Assembly (NCBI RefSeq): GCF_008123515.1
Contig: NZ_VSSR01000037.1
Span: forward strand, 1 to 64,000
Direction: 5' to 3'
Length of the DNA: 64,000 nucleotides
DNA from: Bradyrhizobium cytisi
GTDB lineage: Bacteria > Pseudomonadota > Alphaproteobacteria > Rhizobiales > Xanthobacteraceae
Below, one piece after another: positions 17,057 through 24,803 of this stretch; the first letter of the stretch is position 1; each line of letters starts with the position of its first letter. Both the position numbers and the translations under genes were made by a program. Below the pieces are notes generated by a model. It was not told where the DNA came from and did no database searches. It saw only the letters and a list, made by a program, of their open reading frames with translations.

Positions 17057-17719
17057 ATGATGGACAGCGGTGCTCACGACCCCGGCGACGTGACGTTCGA
17101 CTTCCGCGAACTGTCGGCGCGCGACAAATACAAGCTGCTGATCGGCACCGTCGTGCCGCGGCCGATCGCGCTGGTGACGACGGTCGATCCGGACGGGCGG
17201 ATCAACGCAGCACCGTTCAGCTTCTTCAATTGCCTGTCGGCCGATCCGCCGATCCTTGCGCTCGGCGTCGAGAACCATCCGGATATGCGGTTCAAGGATA
17301 CCGGTCTCAACATCCGCCTGACCGAGGTGTTCACCGTCAACATCGTCTCGCACGCAATCGCCGAAGCGATGCATGTCTGCGCCGTGCCGTTCTCGCCGGA
17401 GCATGACGAACTGAAGGCCGCGGGCCTGACCGCGATGCCCGGCAAGACCGTGGCGTCGCCCTGGATCAAGGAGGCGCCGGCCGCGTTCGAATGCCGCCGC
17501 CACATCACGCTGGAGCTCGGCAAGTCGCGGCAGATCATCATGGGCGAGATCCTGTTCGCGCATTATCACGCCGATGTCGTCGACGCCGAGCGCCTGCACA
17601 TCGATCCGGCGCGGCTCGATGCCGTTGCAAGGCTGGGCGGCAGCACCTGCTCGACCATTCGCGACCGTTTCGACATGGCGACGCCGACCCTCGATGATTG
17701 GAGGCAGCGGGAGTCGTAA
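17057..17719 (+). CDS. flavin reductase-like FMN-binding split-barrel protein
   Basis: A 220-residue protein of the flavin reductase-like domain family. Typical features are the N-terminal YKLLIGTVVPRPIALVTTVD, INAAPFSFFNCLSADPP and the TVNIVSHAIAEAM region. Members reduce or bind FMN to supply flavin monooxygenases, or act as oxidoreductases on their own. No monooxygenase partner lies alongside. ATG 17057 follows AGAGGC very closely; the next codon is also ATG (17060) and is better spaced. It converges on the Crp/Fnr gene. Confidence 0.85.
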   Translation: MMDSGAHDPGDVTFDFRELSARDKYKLLIGTVVPRPIALVTTVDPDGRINAAPFSFFNCLSADPPILALGVENHPDMRFKDTGLNIRLTEVFTVNIVSHAIAEAMHVCAVPFSPEHDELKAAGLTAMPGKTVASPWIKEAPAAFECRRHITLELGKSRQIIMGEILFAHYHADVVDAERLHIDPARLDAVARLGGSTCSTIRDRFDMATPTLDDWRQRES

Positions 17720-17729
17720 AGAACATCCA

Positions 17730-18461
17730 TCAAAGCGTTGGCGACTGGTACAGATAACGGTCGTCGAAATCCGCCAATTCCAGAAACCTCCGCTCGTCGA
17801 TCACGGTGACGCGTCCGCGATGCAGCTCGACGATGCCCTCCTCGCGCAACTGCCTGATCACACGATTGGCGTGCACCGCGGTAATGCCCAGCGCTTCGCC
17901 GATCTGCTCCTGGGTCAGCGGCATCTCGAAGCTGCCCTCGTCGACGCGCCCGATGATCCTCAGGCGTTCGCGCAATTCGACCATGACATGCGCAAGCCGC
18001 GCGGGCGCGGGCCGCTGGCCGACATTGACGATCCATTCGCGGAACATCGCCGCGTCGATCAGCGTGTCGCGCCAGAACATCTCGGCGAGAACAGGCCTGC
18101 GGCGATGCAGCTTTAGCAGCGCCTCGTGGCTGATGAAGCCGAGCGTCGCCGGCGTCAGCGTCGACAGATCATGGTCCATCACATGCAGGAACAGGCTCAT
18201 CAGGTCCGGGATTTCGCCGGGGATGTCCAGCGAAAGGATTTGCCGCTTGCCGCTCGCGATCGTCTTGGAGCGCGCGCAGAATCCATCCGCGATCAGGCAG
18301 CAATCGGTCGCGCGCTCGCCGTCGCGCACCACCGCCGTCTCGGCGGGGTACTGCCGCACCGAGATCGGCAGGGCTTCGATCTCCTTGATGTCCTCGTCCG
18401 CGATCGCGGACGAGATGCACAGGCGCCTGATGAGCGCCGCGCGGATCTCATCGCTGGGCAC
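17730..18461 (-). CDS. Crp/Fnr family transcriptional regulator
   Basis: A 243-residue regulator. An N-terminal cyclic-nucleotide-type sensor barrel (about 20-140) leads to a C-terminal winged helix, with the recognition part LTQEQIGEALGITAVHANRVIRQL near residues 178-201. The N-terminal cysteine spacing of oxygen-sensing Fnr or FixK is not present, although a CC pair occurs at TDCCLIADGFC. The start is GTG at 18461. No gene follows it on the same strand, so it is probably a single-gene unit with distant targets. Confidence 0.85.
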   Translation of the reverse strand: MPSDEIRAALIRRLCISSAIADEDIKEIEALPISVRQYPAETAVVRDGERATDCCLIADGFCARSKTIASGKRQILSLDIPGEIPDLMSLFLHVMDHDLSTLTPATLGFISHEALLKLHRRRPVLAEMFWRDTLIDAAMFREWIVNVGQRPAPARLAHVMVELRERLRIIGRVDEGSFEMPLTQEQIGEALGITAVHANRVIRQLREEGIVELHRGRVTVIDERRFLELADFDDRYLYQSPTL

Positions 18462-18485
18462 GTCGGGTTGGCTCCGGTCGTGAGT

Positions 18486-18680
18486 ATGGGACCCGGATTG
18501 GACTTCGAAAGCGCAATAGCGCCGTCACAGGGAAACCCGGGAGCCACCGCCCCGGTTCCAACAAAAGTTAAGGACGCCGGCGCCGAGCGCCACGCGCTGC
18601 TGCAGAAGGCCCGCGACGGCGACGCAGCCGCCGACATCGAGCGATTGCCGCCCTCGCCCACCCTGCAACACCCGAAGTGA
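18486..18680 (+). CDS. possible small hypothetical protein
   Basis: A 64-residue frame divergent from the Crp/Fnr gene. The middle ALLQKARDGDAAADIERL and the proline-rich end resemble short Bradyrhizobium hypothetical proteins that finish with an ARD..AA.I..W segment and PPK, here PSPTLQHPK. There is no convincing ribosome site before ATG 18486. Composition fits coding sequence, but shadow coding cannot be excluded. No function can be suggested. Confidence 0.3.
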   Translation: MGPGLDFESAIAPSQGNPGATAPVPTKVKDAGAERHALLQKARDGDAAADIERLPPSPTLQHPK

Positions 18681-18721
18681 TTCCGCCGCGGCGTTGCTTG
18701 CAGCAACGAGACGCGATGCCG

Positions 18722-18865
18722 CTAGTGCTTCACCATCAGCGGAAGCGCCGGCGCAAAACGCTCGGCGAAGGTCGGTGTCCTGGCCTGGTGAACTGCGGCG
18801 AACGAGGCAGAGATTCCGGCCGAAGCCACTGCGAGCAGGGCAATTATGAAAACCAGACGGCGCAT
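18722..18865 (-). CDS. small exported peptide, 47 residues
   Basis: A short frame with a strong ribosome site, AGGAGG seven bases before ATG 18865. The product begins MRRLVFIIALLAVASAG, a clear signal peptide or single membrane helix with an AxA-like site near SFAA, and has about 22 residues after it (PTFAERFAPALPLMVKH at the end). It is not part of any longer frame and sits alone in a 575-bp gap between the Crp/Fnr and ParB-like genes. Its function is unknown. Confidence 0.62.
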   Translation of the reverse strand: MRRLVFIIALLAVASAGISASFAAVHQARTPTFAERFAPALPLMVKH

Positions 18866-19036
18866 TTTCGCCTCCTGTGTGAGCTCGAAGCACAAGAGAT
18901 GGGGTAGCTCTGTTTCAGGACCGTGTCGTCGGCGCGGAAAATGATGTCGCTCAAGCGGCTGTGATCGGAACTAGCCTATCGGGGCGCATGTCGTAACCAA
19001 CTCATAAGGGTCGCGACTGATGCGAGCGCCAGCGCC

Positions 19037-19666
19037 TCAATCGTCCGACGCCGGGCCGCACCAGCCGGGCAGATAGACCGCGTCCTTGCTCTTGGCCGCG
19101 GACAGCGCCTTCTCCAGTGCCTTGTCGAAATTGGCATCGACCGCCTTGCGCGTCAGCTTGCGGCGCAGGAAGTCGGCCCAGAGAAACTCGGAGAACGGCG
19201 TGGTGTCCTTGGCGAAGCCGCCCATGCGGCGAAGCTCGCCGGCGAGACTGCGATAGGGATCGTCCTTGAGGTCAGCTACAGATTTCGGCAGATCGCGGAA
19301 TGGACGTCGCTCGCCCTTGGAGTCGTAGGGATAGACCCAGCGCTTGTTGTCCATGACGCCCCAGAACGCTTCGCGGTCGACCATGCGTAGATCGCCGACG
19401 ACGGTCACCAGCACCTCCTTGATGCCCTCGTCGTGCAGCGCGCGGCCAAGATGATGGTGATCGATGACGTAGTAGCGCCCGTCTGGTCCGGCGACGACCG
19501 GGATCATATGGGTGCCAAGCAGGTCGGACTGCTTCTTCTTGCCGTGCTCGCGCCAGCGCTTGCGCTTCTCCTTGACCTCACGCATGCCGACCGTCATTTG
19601 CGTCGGCCGAAGCGACAGGATCGACACCGGGTGCACTCTCGGCTCGCGCGCGTTGGTGGTGGTCAT
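19037..19666 (-). CDS. orphan ParB-like nuclease-family protein
   Basis: A 209-residue protein of the ParB-like family PF08857 (ParBc_2). The ParB-type core is VHPVSILSLRPTQMTVGMREV, HMIPVVAGPDGRYYVIDHHHLGRAL (histidine cluster DHHHLGRA near 90) and the LVTVVGDLR strand. No ParA, helix-turn-helix or origin-like repeats are nearby, so it is not a partition protein by context. ATG 19666 begins the homologous part; the frame extends 77 codons upstream with signal-like but low-quality sequence that was not adopted. The biochemical role of this family is not established. Confidence 0.75.
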   Translation of the reverse strand: MTTTNAREPRVHPVSILSLRPTQMTVGMREVKEKRKRWREHGKKKQSDLLGTHMIPVVAGPDGRYYVIDHHHLGRALHDEGIKEVLVTVVGDLRMVDREAFWGVMDNKRWVYPYDSKGERRPFRDLPKSVADLKDDPYRSLAGELRRMGGFAKDTTPFSEFLWADFLRRKLTRKAVDANFDKALEKALSAAKSKDAVYLPGWCGPASDD

Positions 19667-19980
19667 GGTCGAGGGCCTCTCGTCTGGTGGCGGCTTGCGG
19701 TCCAGGTTCCCGATTATGCCATGGGCGCTGCGGCGGCAATATGCGTTCGGAGCATGCTGCGCCATCGTCCCGGTTGTTGTTGCAGCGCAACCCGCGCGAC
19801 CCCGACGCCGGAATGACAACCCGCTCCGACGAGCGTTCGCAGCGGTCAAGAGCGCCTGAAAAATGATCAGGAAAGATAGTGCGAATGCGCAATGCACGTG
19901 CGCGTTGAGAAGATTTTTCCTGCAAGGCCTGTGTCGCCTATGCTATCTAGAAACCGCTGCTTCGGAGTGATCCCCGCCCC
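19667..19980. other. intergenic region between the ParB-like gene and the 114-residue membrane protein gene
   Basis: This 314-base divergent gap has no supported gene. It should contain the promoters of both neighbours. No clear palindrome, direct repeat or terminator was seen. Confidence 0.4.
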
Positions 19981-20325
19981 ATGAAATCTCAGCGGCCCAT
20001 AACCTCGGACGACGAGCACCGGGTGCTCCAGTTCAGGCCGCGCAAGACAGCCTCCCCCCTGATCCACCGGGGCGGCGGCGTCGTACAGCCGCTGCACGCA
20101 ACGGCTCCCGAACCGCTCGACCTGTCCCGTTACGAACAGCCCCGCGATCAGCCGGACGACTTCCGCCATCGCATGCTCGCCAATATCGCCGCGCTCGCCT
20201 TCACCATCGCGCTGACCGCGATCGGGATTTGGCTCGCCGTCAGCATCGCCGATTTGCGCCGGACCCAGGATTGCGTGCTGATGGGCCGGCGGGACTGCGT
20301 CAAGGTCACGACCCCGCACATCTAG
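19981..20325 (+). CDS. hypothetical single-pass membrane protein
   Basis: A 114-residue protein. The first 60 residues are polar and proline/histidine-rich. One membrane helix follows (about 66-88, LANIAALAFTIALTAIGIWLAV), and then a short tail with two cysteines (DCVLMGRRDC). The family is not recognised beyond resemblance to rhizobial hypotheticals. The two cysteines ten residues apart just after the helix could form a disulfide in the periplasm. It lies upstream of the lipid A acyl-chain operon but is separated by 265 bp. Confidence 0.6.
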   Translation: MKSQRPITSDDEHRVLQFRPRKTASPLIHRGGGVVQPLHATAPEPLDLSRYEQPRDQPDDFRHRMLANIAALAFTIALTAIGIWLAVSIADLRRTQDCVLMGRRDCVKVTTPHI

Positions 20326-20328
20326 GCA

Positions 20329-20353
20329 GGCCTTGTCGACGGGCCTTGTCGAC
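20329..20353 (+). repeat. short tandem repeat
   Basis: GGCCTTGTCGAC occurs twice (20329-20340 and 20342-20353) with a 13-base period, followed by a degenerate GGACCTTGGCG. It lies just after the stop of the 114-residue gene. Its significance is unclear. Confidence 0.5.
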
Positions 20354-20590
20354 GGACCTTGGCGCCGGAAGCCTTCCCACCGGCAGGTCATCGCCGGTGC
20401 GGCCTCCCGGATCGGCATCCCCAGGCCTGTCCCCACCCTGTCCGGCTCCATTGAACTCGGGGCGGCGCTCCGATATACGGGCTTTCGACCCGGCCAGAGG
20501 GGGTGAGGGCGTCACTCGGGGCGCGATGCCCGCCTGCCGTTCCACTCTGGACCACCTGACAAATACCAACAATATATCAAAGGCTTAGTG

Positions 20591-20878
20591 ATGTCCTCCA
20601 CATTCGATCAGGTCGCTACGATCATCGCTGAAACCTGCGACATCCCGCGCGACACGATCACGCCGGATAGCCATGCCATCGATGACCTCGGCATCGATAG
20701 CCTCGATTTCCTGGACATCGCGTTCGCAATCGACAAGCAGTTCGGTATCAAGCTGCCGCTGGAAAAATGGACCCAGGAAGTCAACGACGGCAAGGCGACC
20801 ACCGAGCAGTATTTCGTGCTGAAGAACCTGTGCGCGCGCATCGACGAGCTGGTTGCCGCCAAGGGCGCGAGCGCCTGA
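20591..20878 (+). CDS. acpXL: specialised acyl carrier protein AcpXL
   Basis: A 95-residue acyl carrier protein. The phosphopantetheine serine is in DDLGIDSLDFLDIAF (near residue 37), and the C-terminal third (QYFVLKNLCARIDELV) matches AcpXL rather than housekeeping AcpP, which is about 78 residues. AcpXL carries the very-long-chain hydroxy acid that is put on lipid A in Rhizobiales. ATG 20591 is preferred to the overlapping GTG three bases earlier. It is first in the operon acpXL-fabZ-fabF2-fabF1-lpxXL, with a gap of only 10 bp to fabZ. Confidence 0.92.
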   Translation: MSSTFDQVATIIAETCDIPRDTITPDSHAIDDLGIDSLDFLDIAFAIDKQFGIKLPLEKWTQEVNDGKATTEQYFVLKNLCARIDELVAAKGASA

Positions 20879-20888
20879 TCGGGCGATC

Positions 20889-21359
20889 ATGCAACTCGAA
20901 TACTTCCACATGATCGATCGCATCGTCGACCTCAACGTCGACGAGAAGAAGATCGTCGTCGAGGCCCAGGTCCCCAAGGAGAGCACCATCTTCGAGGGGC
21001 ACTTCCCGGGCTATCCGCTGATGCCCGGCGTGCTCCTGATCGAATCGATGGCGCAGGCCTCGGGCTTCCTCCTGCTTGGCGTCTTGAAATTCGAGCGCAT
21101 GCCGATTCTCGCCGCCGTCAAGGAAGCCAAGGTGCGCGGCTCGGTTTTGCCGGGCGAGCTCATGAGCATCGAGGCGAGCCTCGTCCATGAAGGCTCGGGC
21201 TACGCCATGACCGAAGCCAAGATCAGGGTCGGCGGCAAGCTGCGCGCGAATTCGACGCTCACCTTCACGCTGATCCCCTTCCCCAATGCAGATATCCGCG
21301 GATACATGGACGCGGTCGCAAAACGCGTCGGCTTTCCGCAACAGGCCGAATCGCCATGA
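20889..21359 (+). CDS. fabZ: beta-hydroxyacyl-ACP dehydratase, FabZ type
   Basis: A 156-residue hot-dog fold dehydratase. The active-site segment GHFPGYPLMPGVLLIESMAQ near residues 40-59 holds the catalytic histidine and glutamate. It would dehydrate 3-hydroxyacyl intermediates on AcpXL during elongation to C26-C28 chains. ATG 20889 begins the FabZ-like sequence (MQLEYFHMIDRIV); the 12-codon upstream extension runs into the acpXL end. Its stop overlaps the fabF2 ATG by 4 bp. This is the operon-specific copy; the housekeeping fabZ is normally elsewhere. Confidence 0.9.
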   Translation: MQLEYFHMIDRIVDLNVDEKKIVVEAQVPKESTIFEGHFPGYPLMPGVLLIESMAQASGFLLLGVLKFERMPILAAVKEAKVRGSVLPGELMSIEASLVHEGSGYAMTEAKIRVGGKLRANSTLTFTLIPFPNADIRGYMDAVAKRVGFPQQAESP

Positions 21360-22558
21360 CCGACACTGCTTCGAAGCCCGGCCAGACGGAAGTCTGGATC
21401 ACCGGCATTGGCCTTGCCACCTCGCTCGGCGAAGGTCTGGACGCCAACTGGGCCGCGCTCCAGGAGAAGCGCATCAATGTCGACGAGAAGGGCTTTGCGC
21501 CCTACATCGTCCACCCGCTGCTGCCTGTTACCTTCGACAGCCAGATCCCCAAGAAGGGCGACCAGCGCCAGATGGAAGCCTGGCAGCGCATCGGCGTCTA
21601 TGCCGCGGGCCTGGCGCTCGACTCGGCCGGCATCAAGGGCAACAAGGATATCCTGTCGAAGATCGACATGGTCGTGGCCGCCGGCGGCGGCGAGCGCGAT
21701 CTCAACGTCGACACCGGCGTGCTGACCGCCGAAGCCAAGGGCGCCAATGCGCCCGGCTTCCTCAACGAGCGGCTGATGAGCGATCTCCGGCCGACGCTGT
21801 TTCTGGCCCAGCTCTCCAATCTGCTCGCCGGCAACATTGCCATCGTCAACGGTCTCGGCGGCACCTCGCGCACCTTCATGGGCGAAGAGGTTGCGGGCGC
21901 CGATGCTGCCCGCATCGCGCTGTCGCGCATCGCCTCTGGCGAGAGCGACATTGCGCTGGTCGGCGGCTCGCATAATGGCGAGCGCAAGGACCTCATGGTC
22001 CTCTACGAATTCGGTGACTTCAATCTGAAGGACAAGTTCGCTCCCGTGTGGCAGCGCAAGGACCACGCCGGCTTCGCGCTCGGCTCGGCCGGCGCCTTCC
22101 TGGTGCTGGAATCGAAGGCGCACGCCGAAGCGCGTGGCGCAAAACCGTTCGCAAAGCTGTCGAGCGTCGTGACGGATCTGGCCCGCCGCAAGCAGGCCGG
22201 TGACATGGAAGCGACGCTGGAGAAGCTTTGGGCCAAGCTGCCGAAGCGCGATGGCAAGGGCGCGATCATCTCGGGCGCAACCGGCGCGGAGCCGGCGACG
22301 TCGGAGGAGCGCGGCTTCCTGAAGAAGCACGCCGACTTCCCGGTGCGTTCGACCGGCACGATGTTCGGGCACACCATGGAAACGCAATTCCCGCTCGGCA
22401 TTGCGCTCGCGGCGCTCGCGATCTCGCGCGGCGCGCTGTTCCCGCCGAACGATTCGACCGGGACCGAGATTGAAATGCAGGGGGCGCCCACCCAGATCGT
22501 AGTGGTGGGAGCCGGACACTGGCGCGGCGAAGGCATGGCGCTGGTCGAGGCAGTTTAG
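21356..22558 (+). CDS. fabF2: ketosynthase-fold partner protein FabF2 (lacks catalytic cysteine)
   Basis: A 400-residue ketosynthase homologue (EVWITGIGLATSLGEG at the start, VVVGAGHWRGEGMALVE at the end). It contains no cysteine anywhere, so the ketosynthase nucleophile is missing; the equivalent segment reads GLGGTSRTFMGEE. The first catalytic histidine motif (HGT) is also replaced (SGATGAEPATSEE), while a GHTME segment resembling the second survives. By analogy with chain-length factors of type II polyketide synthases it probably pairs with FabF1 to set chain length. The gene starts inside fabZ (ATGA overlap) and is 20 bp upstream of fabF1. Confidence 0.88.
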   Translation: MTDTASKPGQTEVWITGIGLATSLGEGLDANWAALQEKRINVDEKGFAPYIVHPLLPVTFDSQIPKKGDQRQMEAWQRIGVYAAGLALDSAGIKGNKDILSKIDMVVAAGGGERDLNVDTGVLTAEAKGANAPGFLNERLMSDLRPTLFLAQLSNLLAGNIAIVNGLGGTSRTFMGEEVAGADAARIALSRIASGESDIALVGGSHNGERKDLMVLYEFGDFNLKDKFAPVWQRKDHAGFALGSAGAFLVLESKAHAEARGAKPFAKLSSVVTDLARRKQAGDMEATLEKLWAKLPKRDGKGAIISGATGAEPATSEERGFLKKHADFPVRSTGTMFGHTMETQFPLGIALAALAISRGALFPPNDSTGTEIEMQGAPTQIVVVGAGHWRGEGMALVEAV

Positions 22559-22578
22559 CTCATTCGTTTGGGGGACAC

Positions 22579-23856
22579 ATGACTGCACCACGCGACAAAC
22601 TCGGGCGTCCCGTTGTCGTCGTCACCGGCATGGGCATCACGACCTCGCTCGGCGCCGGCAAGGCCGACAATTGGTCGAAGCTCGTTGCGGGCGAATCCGG
22701 CATCCGCACCATCACGCGCTTTCCGATCGACGGCCTGAAGACCACGATGGCCGGGACGGTGGATTTCGTCAGCGTCGATCCGTTCTCCTCCACCGGCCTC
22801 TCCGAGCGGATGGCGGAGCTCGTCACCCAGGAAGCCCTCGAGCAGGCCGGCATCGGCGCCAGGGGCGATTTTCCGGGCCCCCTCTTCCTCGCGGTTGCGC
22901 CGGTCGAGGTCGAGTGGCCGCAGCGTCGCGAGCTTGGCCGCGCCGTCGGCGCCCCCGACTTCACTTATGACGATCTGCTGCGCATTTCCGGCGGCGGCAA
23001 GTACAGCGCCTATCACCATCGCTTCATGTTCGGCTCGGTGGCCGCGCATCTTGCCGAGGCCTTCGGCACCAAGGGCTCGCCGATCTCGCTGTCGACGGCC
23101 TGCGCATCCGGAGCCACCTCGATCCAGCTCGGCGTGGAGGCGATCCGCCGCGGCGAGACCGATGCCGCTCTGTGCGTCGCAACCGACGGCACCGTGAATC
23201 CGGAGGCGCTGGTGCGCTTCTCGCTGCTCTCGGCGCTGTCGACCCAGAATGATCCGCCGCAGGCGGCCTCCCGCCCGTTCTCGAAGAACCGCGACGGCTT
23301 CGTCATGGCCGAAGGCGCCGGCGCGCTGGTGCTGGAGAGCTATGAGGCGGCGACCGCGCGTGGCGCAAAAATCCTCGGCGTCATCGCCGGCTGCGGCGAG
23401 CTCACCGATTCCTTCCATCGCACCCGCTCGTCTCCCGACGGCAAGCCGATCATCGGCTGCATGAACAAGACGCTGGCCGATGCCGGCATGACGCCGGACC
23501 AGATCGACCACATCAACGCGCACGGCACCGCGACGCCCGAGAACGACAAGATGGAGTACAACACGACATCGGCCGTGTTCGGCGATCTCCTGCAGAAGAT
23601 TCCGGTCACCTCCAACAAGTCGATGGTCGGCCATACCATCTCGGCCGCGGGCGCGGTCGAGGCGATCTTCTCGCTGCTCACGCTGGAGCATCAGCGCATT
23701 CCGCCGACCATCAACTACGACAATCCGGATCCCACGATCCTGTTCGACGTGGTCGGCAACAAGGCGCGCGATGCCCGCGTCACCGCTGTCATGTCGAACT
23801 CGTTCGGCTTCGGCGGCCAGAACGCATCGCTGATCCTGACCCGCGAACCGGCCTGA
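22579..23856 (+). CDS. fabF1: beta-ketoacyl-ACP synthase FabF1 for very-long-chain acyl synthesis
   Basis: A 425-residue KAS II-type enzyme with the complete catalytic triad: Cys175 in STACASG, His315 in NAHGTATPEND and His352 in VGHTISAAG. It extends acyl chains on AcpXL by decarboxylative condensation with malonyl-ACP. It follows fabF2 by 20 bp and precedes lpxXL by 8 bp. In Rhizobium clusters an alcohol-dehydrogenase-like gene usually stands between fabF1 and lpxXL; it is absent here. Confidence 0.92.
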   Translation: MTAPRDKLGRPVVVVTGMGITTSLGAGKADNWSKLVAGESGIRTITRFPIDGLKTTMAGTVDFVSVDPFSSTGLSERMAELVTQEALEQAGIGARGDFPGPLFLAVAPVEVEWPQRRELGRAVGAPDFTYDDLLRISGGGKYSAYHHRFMFGSVAAHLAEAFGTKGSPISLSTACASGATSIQLGVEAIRRGETDAALCVATDGTVNPEALVRFSLLSALSTQNDPPQAASRPFSKNRDGFVMAEGAGALVLESYEAATARGAKILGVIAGCGELTDSFHRTRSSPDGKPIIGCMNKTLADAGMTPDQIDHINAHGTATPENDKMEYNTTSAVFGDLLQKIPVTSNKSMVGHTISAAGAVEAIFSLLTLEHQRIPPTINYDNPDPTILFDVVGNKARDARVTAVMSNSFGFGGQNASLILTREPA

Positions 23857-23864
23857 CCGGACGC

Positions 23865-24800
23865 ATGGCGCTAAGCATTAAGGCCCGCGCGCGGGTGGCC
23901 GCGAAGCAGGCTGCCAAATCGCTCGGCGGAACGCTGATCGGGGCTGCCACCGTCGGCATGCTGCGCACCACGCGCTATTTCGATCCGGTCAAGACCTCGG
24001 ACTTTTTCGCGCGCGTCACCAAGACCATCGGCCCGCGTCTGCGCGAGCACCGCATCGGCCGCGCCAACCTCGCCGCCGCCTTTCCCGAGAAGTCGCCGGA
24101 AGAGATCGAGCAGATCCTGATGGGCGTGTGGGACAATCTCGGCCGCGTCGGCGCCGAATTCGCCCATATGGACCACGTCTGGGACTACGACCGCGAGCAT
24201 CCCGAGAACAGCCGGGTCGAGCTGCCCAAGCGCAGCATCGAGCTGTTCGACCAGATCAGGGACGACGGCAAGCCGGCGCTGATCTTCACCTCCCATCTCG
24301 CCAATTGGGAATTGCCGGCGATCGCCGCCGTCGCGCATGGACTGGACGCCGCGATCCTCTACCGTCGCCCGAACATCGCATCCGCCGACCGCATCATCCA
24401 GGAGATGCGCCAGGTCAACATGGGCACGCTGATCCCCGCGGGCCGCGACGCCCCGTTGCGGCTCGCGCAGGCGCTGCAGGACGGCAAGCATGTCGCCATG
24501 CTGATCGACCAATATCTCACCGGCGGCGTCGAGGTCACCTTCTTCGGCCGCAAGACCCGCGCCAATCCGATGCTGGCGCGCCTGTTGCGCCAGGTCGAAT
24601 GCCCGATCCACGGCGTGCGCGTCATCCGCAAGCCCGGCGGCCGCTTCGCCGCGGAGCTGACCGAAGAAGTCCCGCCGGTGCGCGATGCCGACGGCAAGAT
24701 CGACATCCAAGGCACGACGCAGGCGATCACGAGCGTGGTGGAAGGCTGGGTGCGCGAGCATCCCGAGCAGTGGTTGTGGCTGCACCGCAGGTGGCGGTGA
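23865..24800 (+). CDS. lpxXL: lipid A very-long-chain acyltransferase LpxXL
   Basis: A 311-residue LpxL/HtrB-family acyltransferase with the HxxNWE active-site motif (SHLANWELPA near residue 145) and the later LIDQYLTGGVEVTFFGRK region typical of the family. Position at the end of the acpXL operon identifies it as the enzyme that moves the very-long-chain hydroxyacyl group from AcpXL to lipid A at the inner membrane. The start follows the fabF1 stop by 8 bp. It converges with the CadC-like regulator, with only 3 bp between the stops. Confidence 0.9.
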   Translation: MALSIKARARVAAKQAAKSLGGTLIGAATVGMLRTTRYFDPVKTSDFFARVTKTIGPRLREHRIGRANLAAAFPEKSPEEIEQILMGVWDNLGRVGAEFAHMDHVWDYDREHPENSRVELPKRSIELFDQIRDDGKPALIFTSHLANWELPAIAAVAHGLDAAILYRRPNIASADRIIQEMRQVNMGTLIPAGRDAPLRLAQALQDGKHVAMLIDQYLTGGVEVTFFGRKTRANPMLARLLRQVECPIHGVRVIRKPGGRFAAELTEEVPPVRDADGKIDIQGTTQAITSVVEGWVREHPEQWLWLHRRWR

Positions 24801-24803
24801 GGC

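Noticed and set aside
18169..18420. 83-codon minus-strand frame inside the Crp/Fnr gene
   Set aside because: It is a different frame of the same gene with arginine- and aspartate-rich shadow sequence.
19037..19666. ParB-like protein as evidence of a plasmid or partition locus
   Set aside because: No ParA, no parS-like palindromes and no replication gene nearby; surroundings are chromosomal housekeeping genes.
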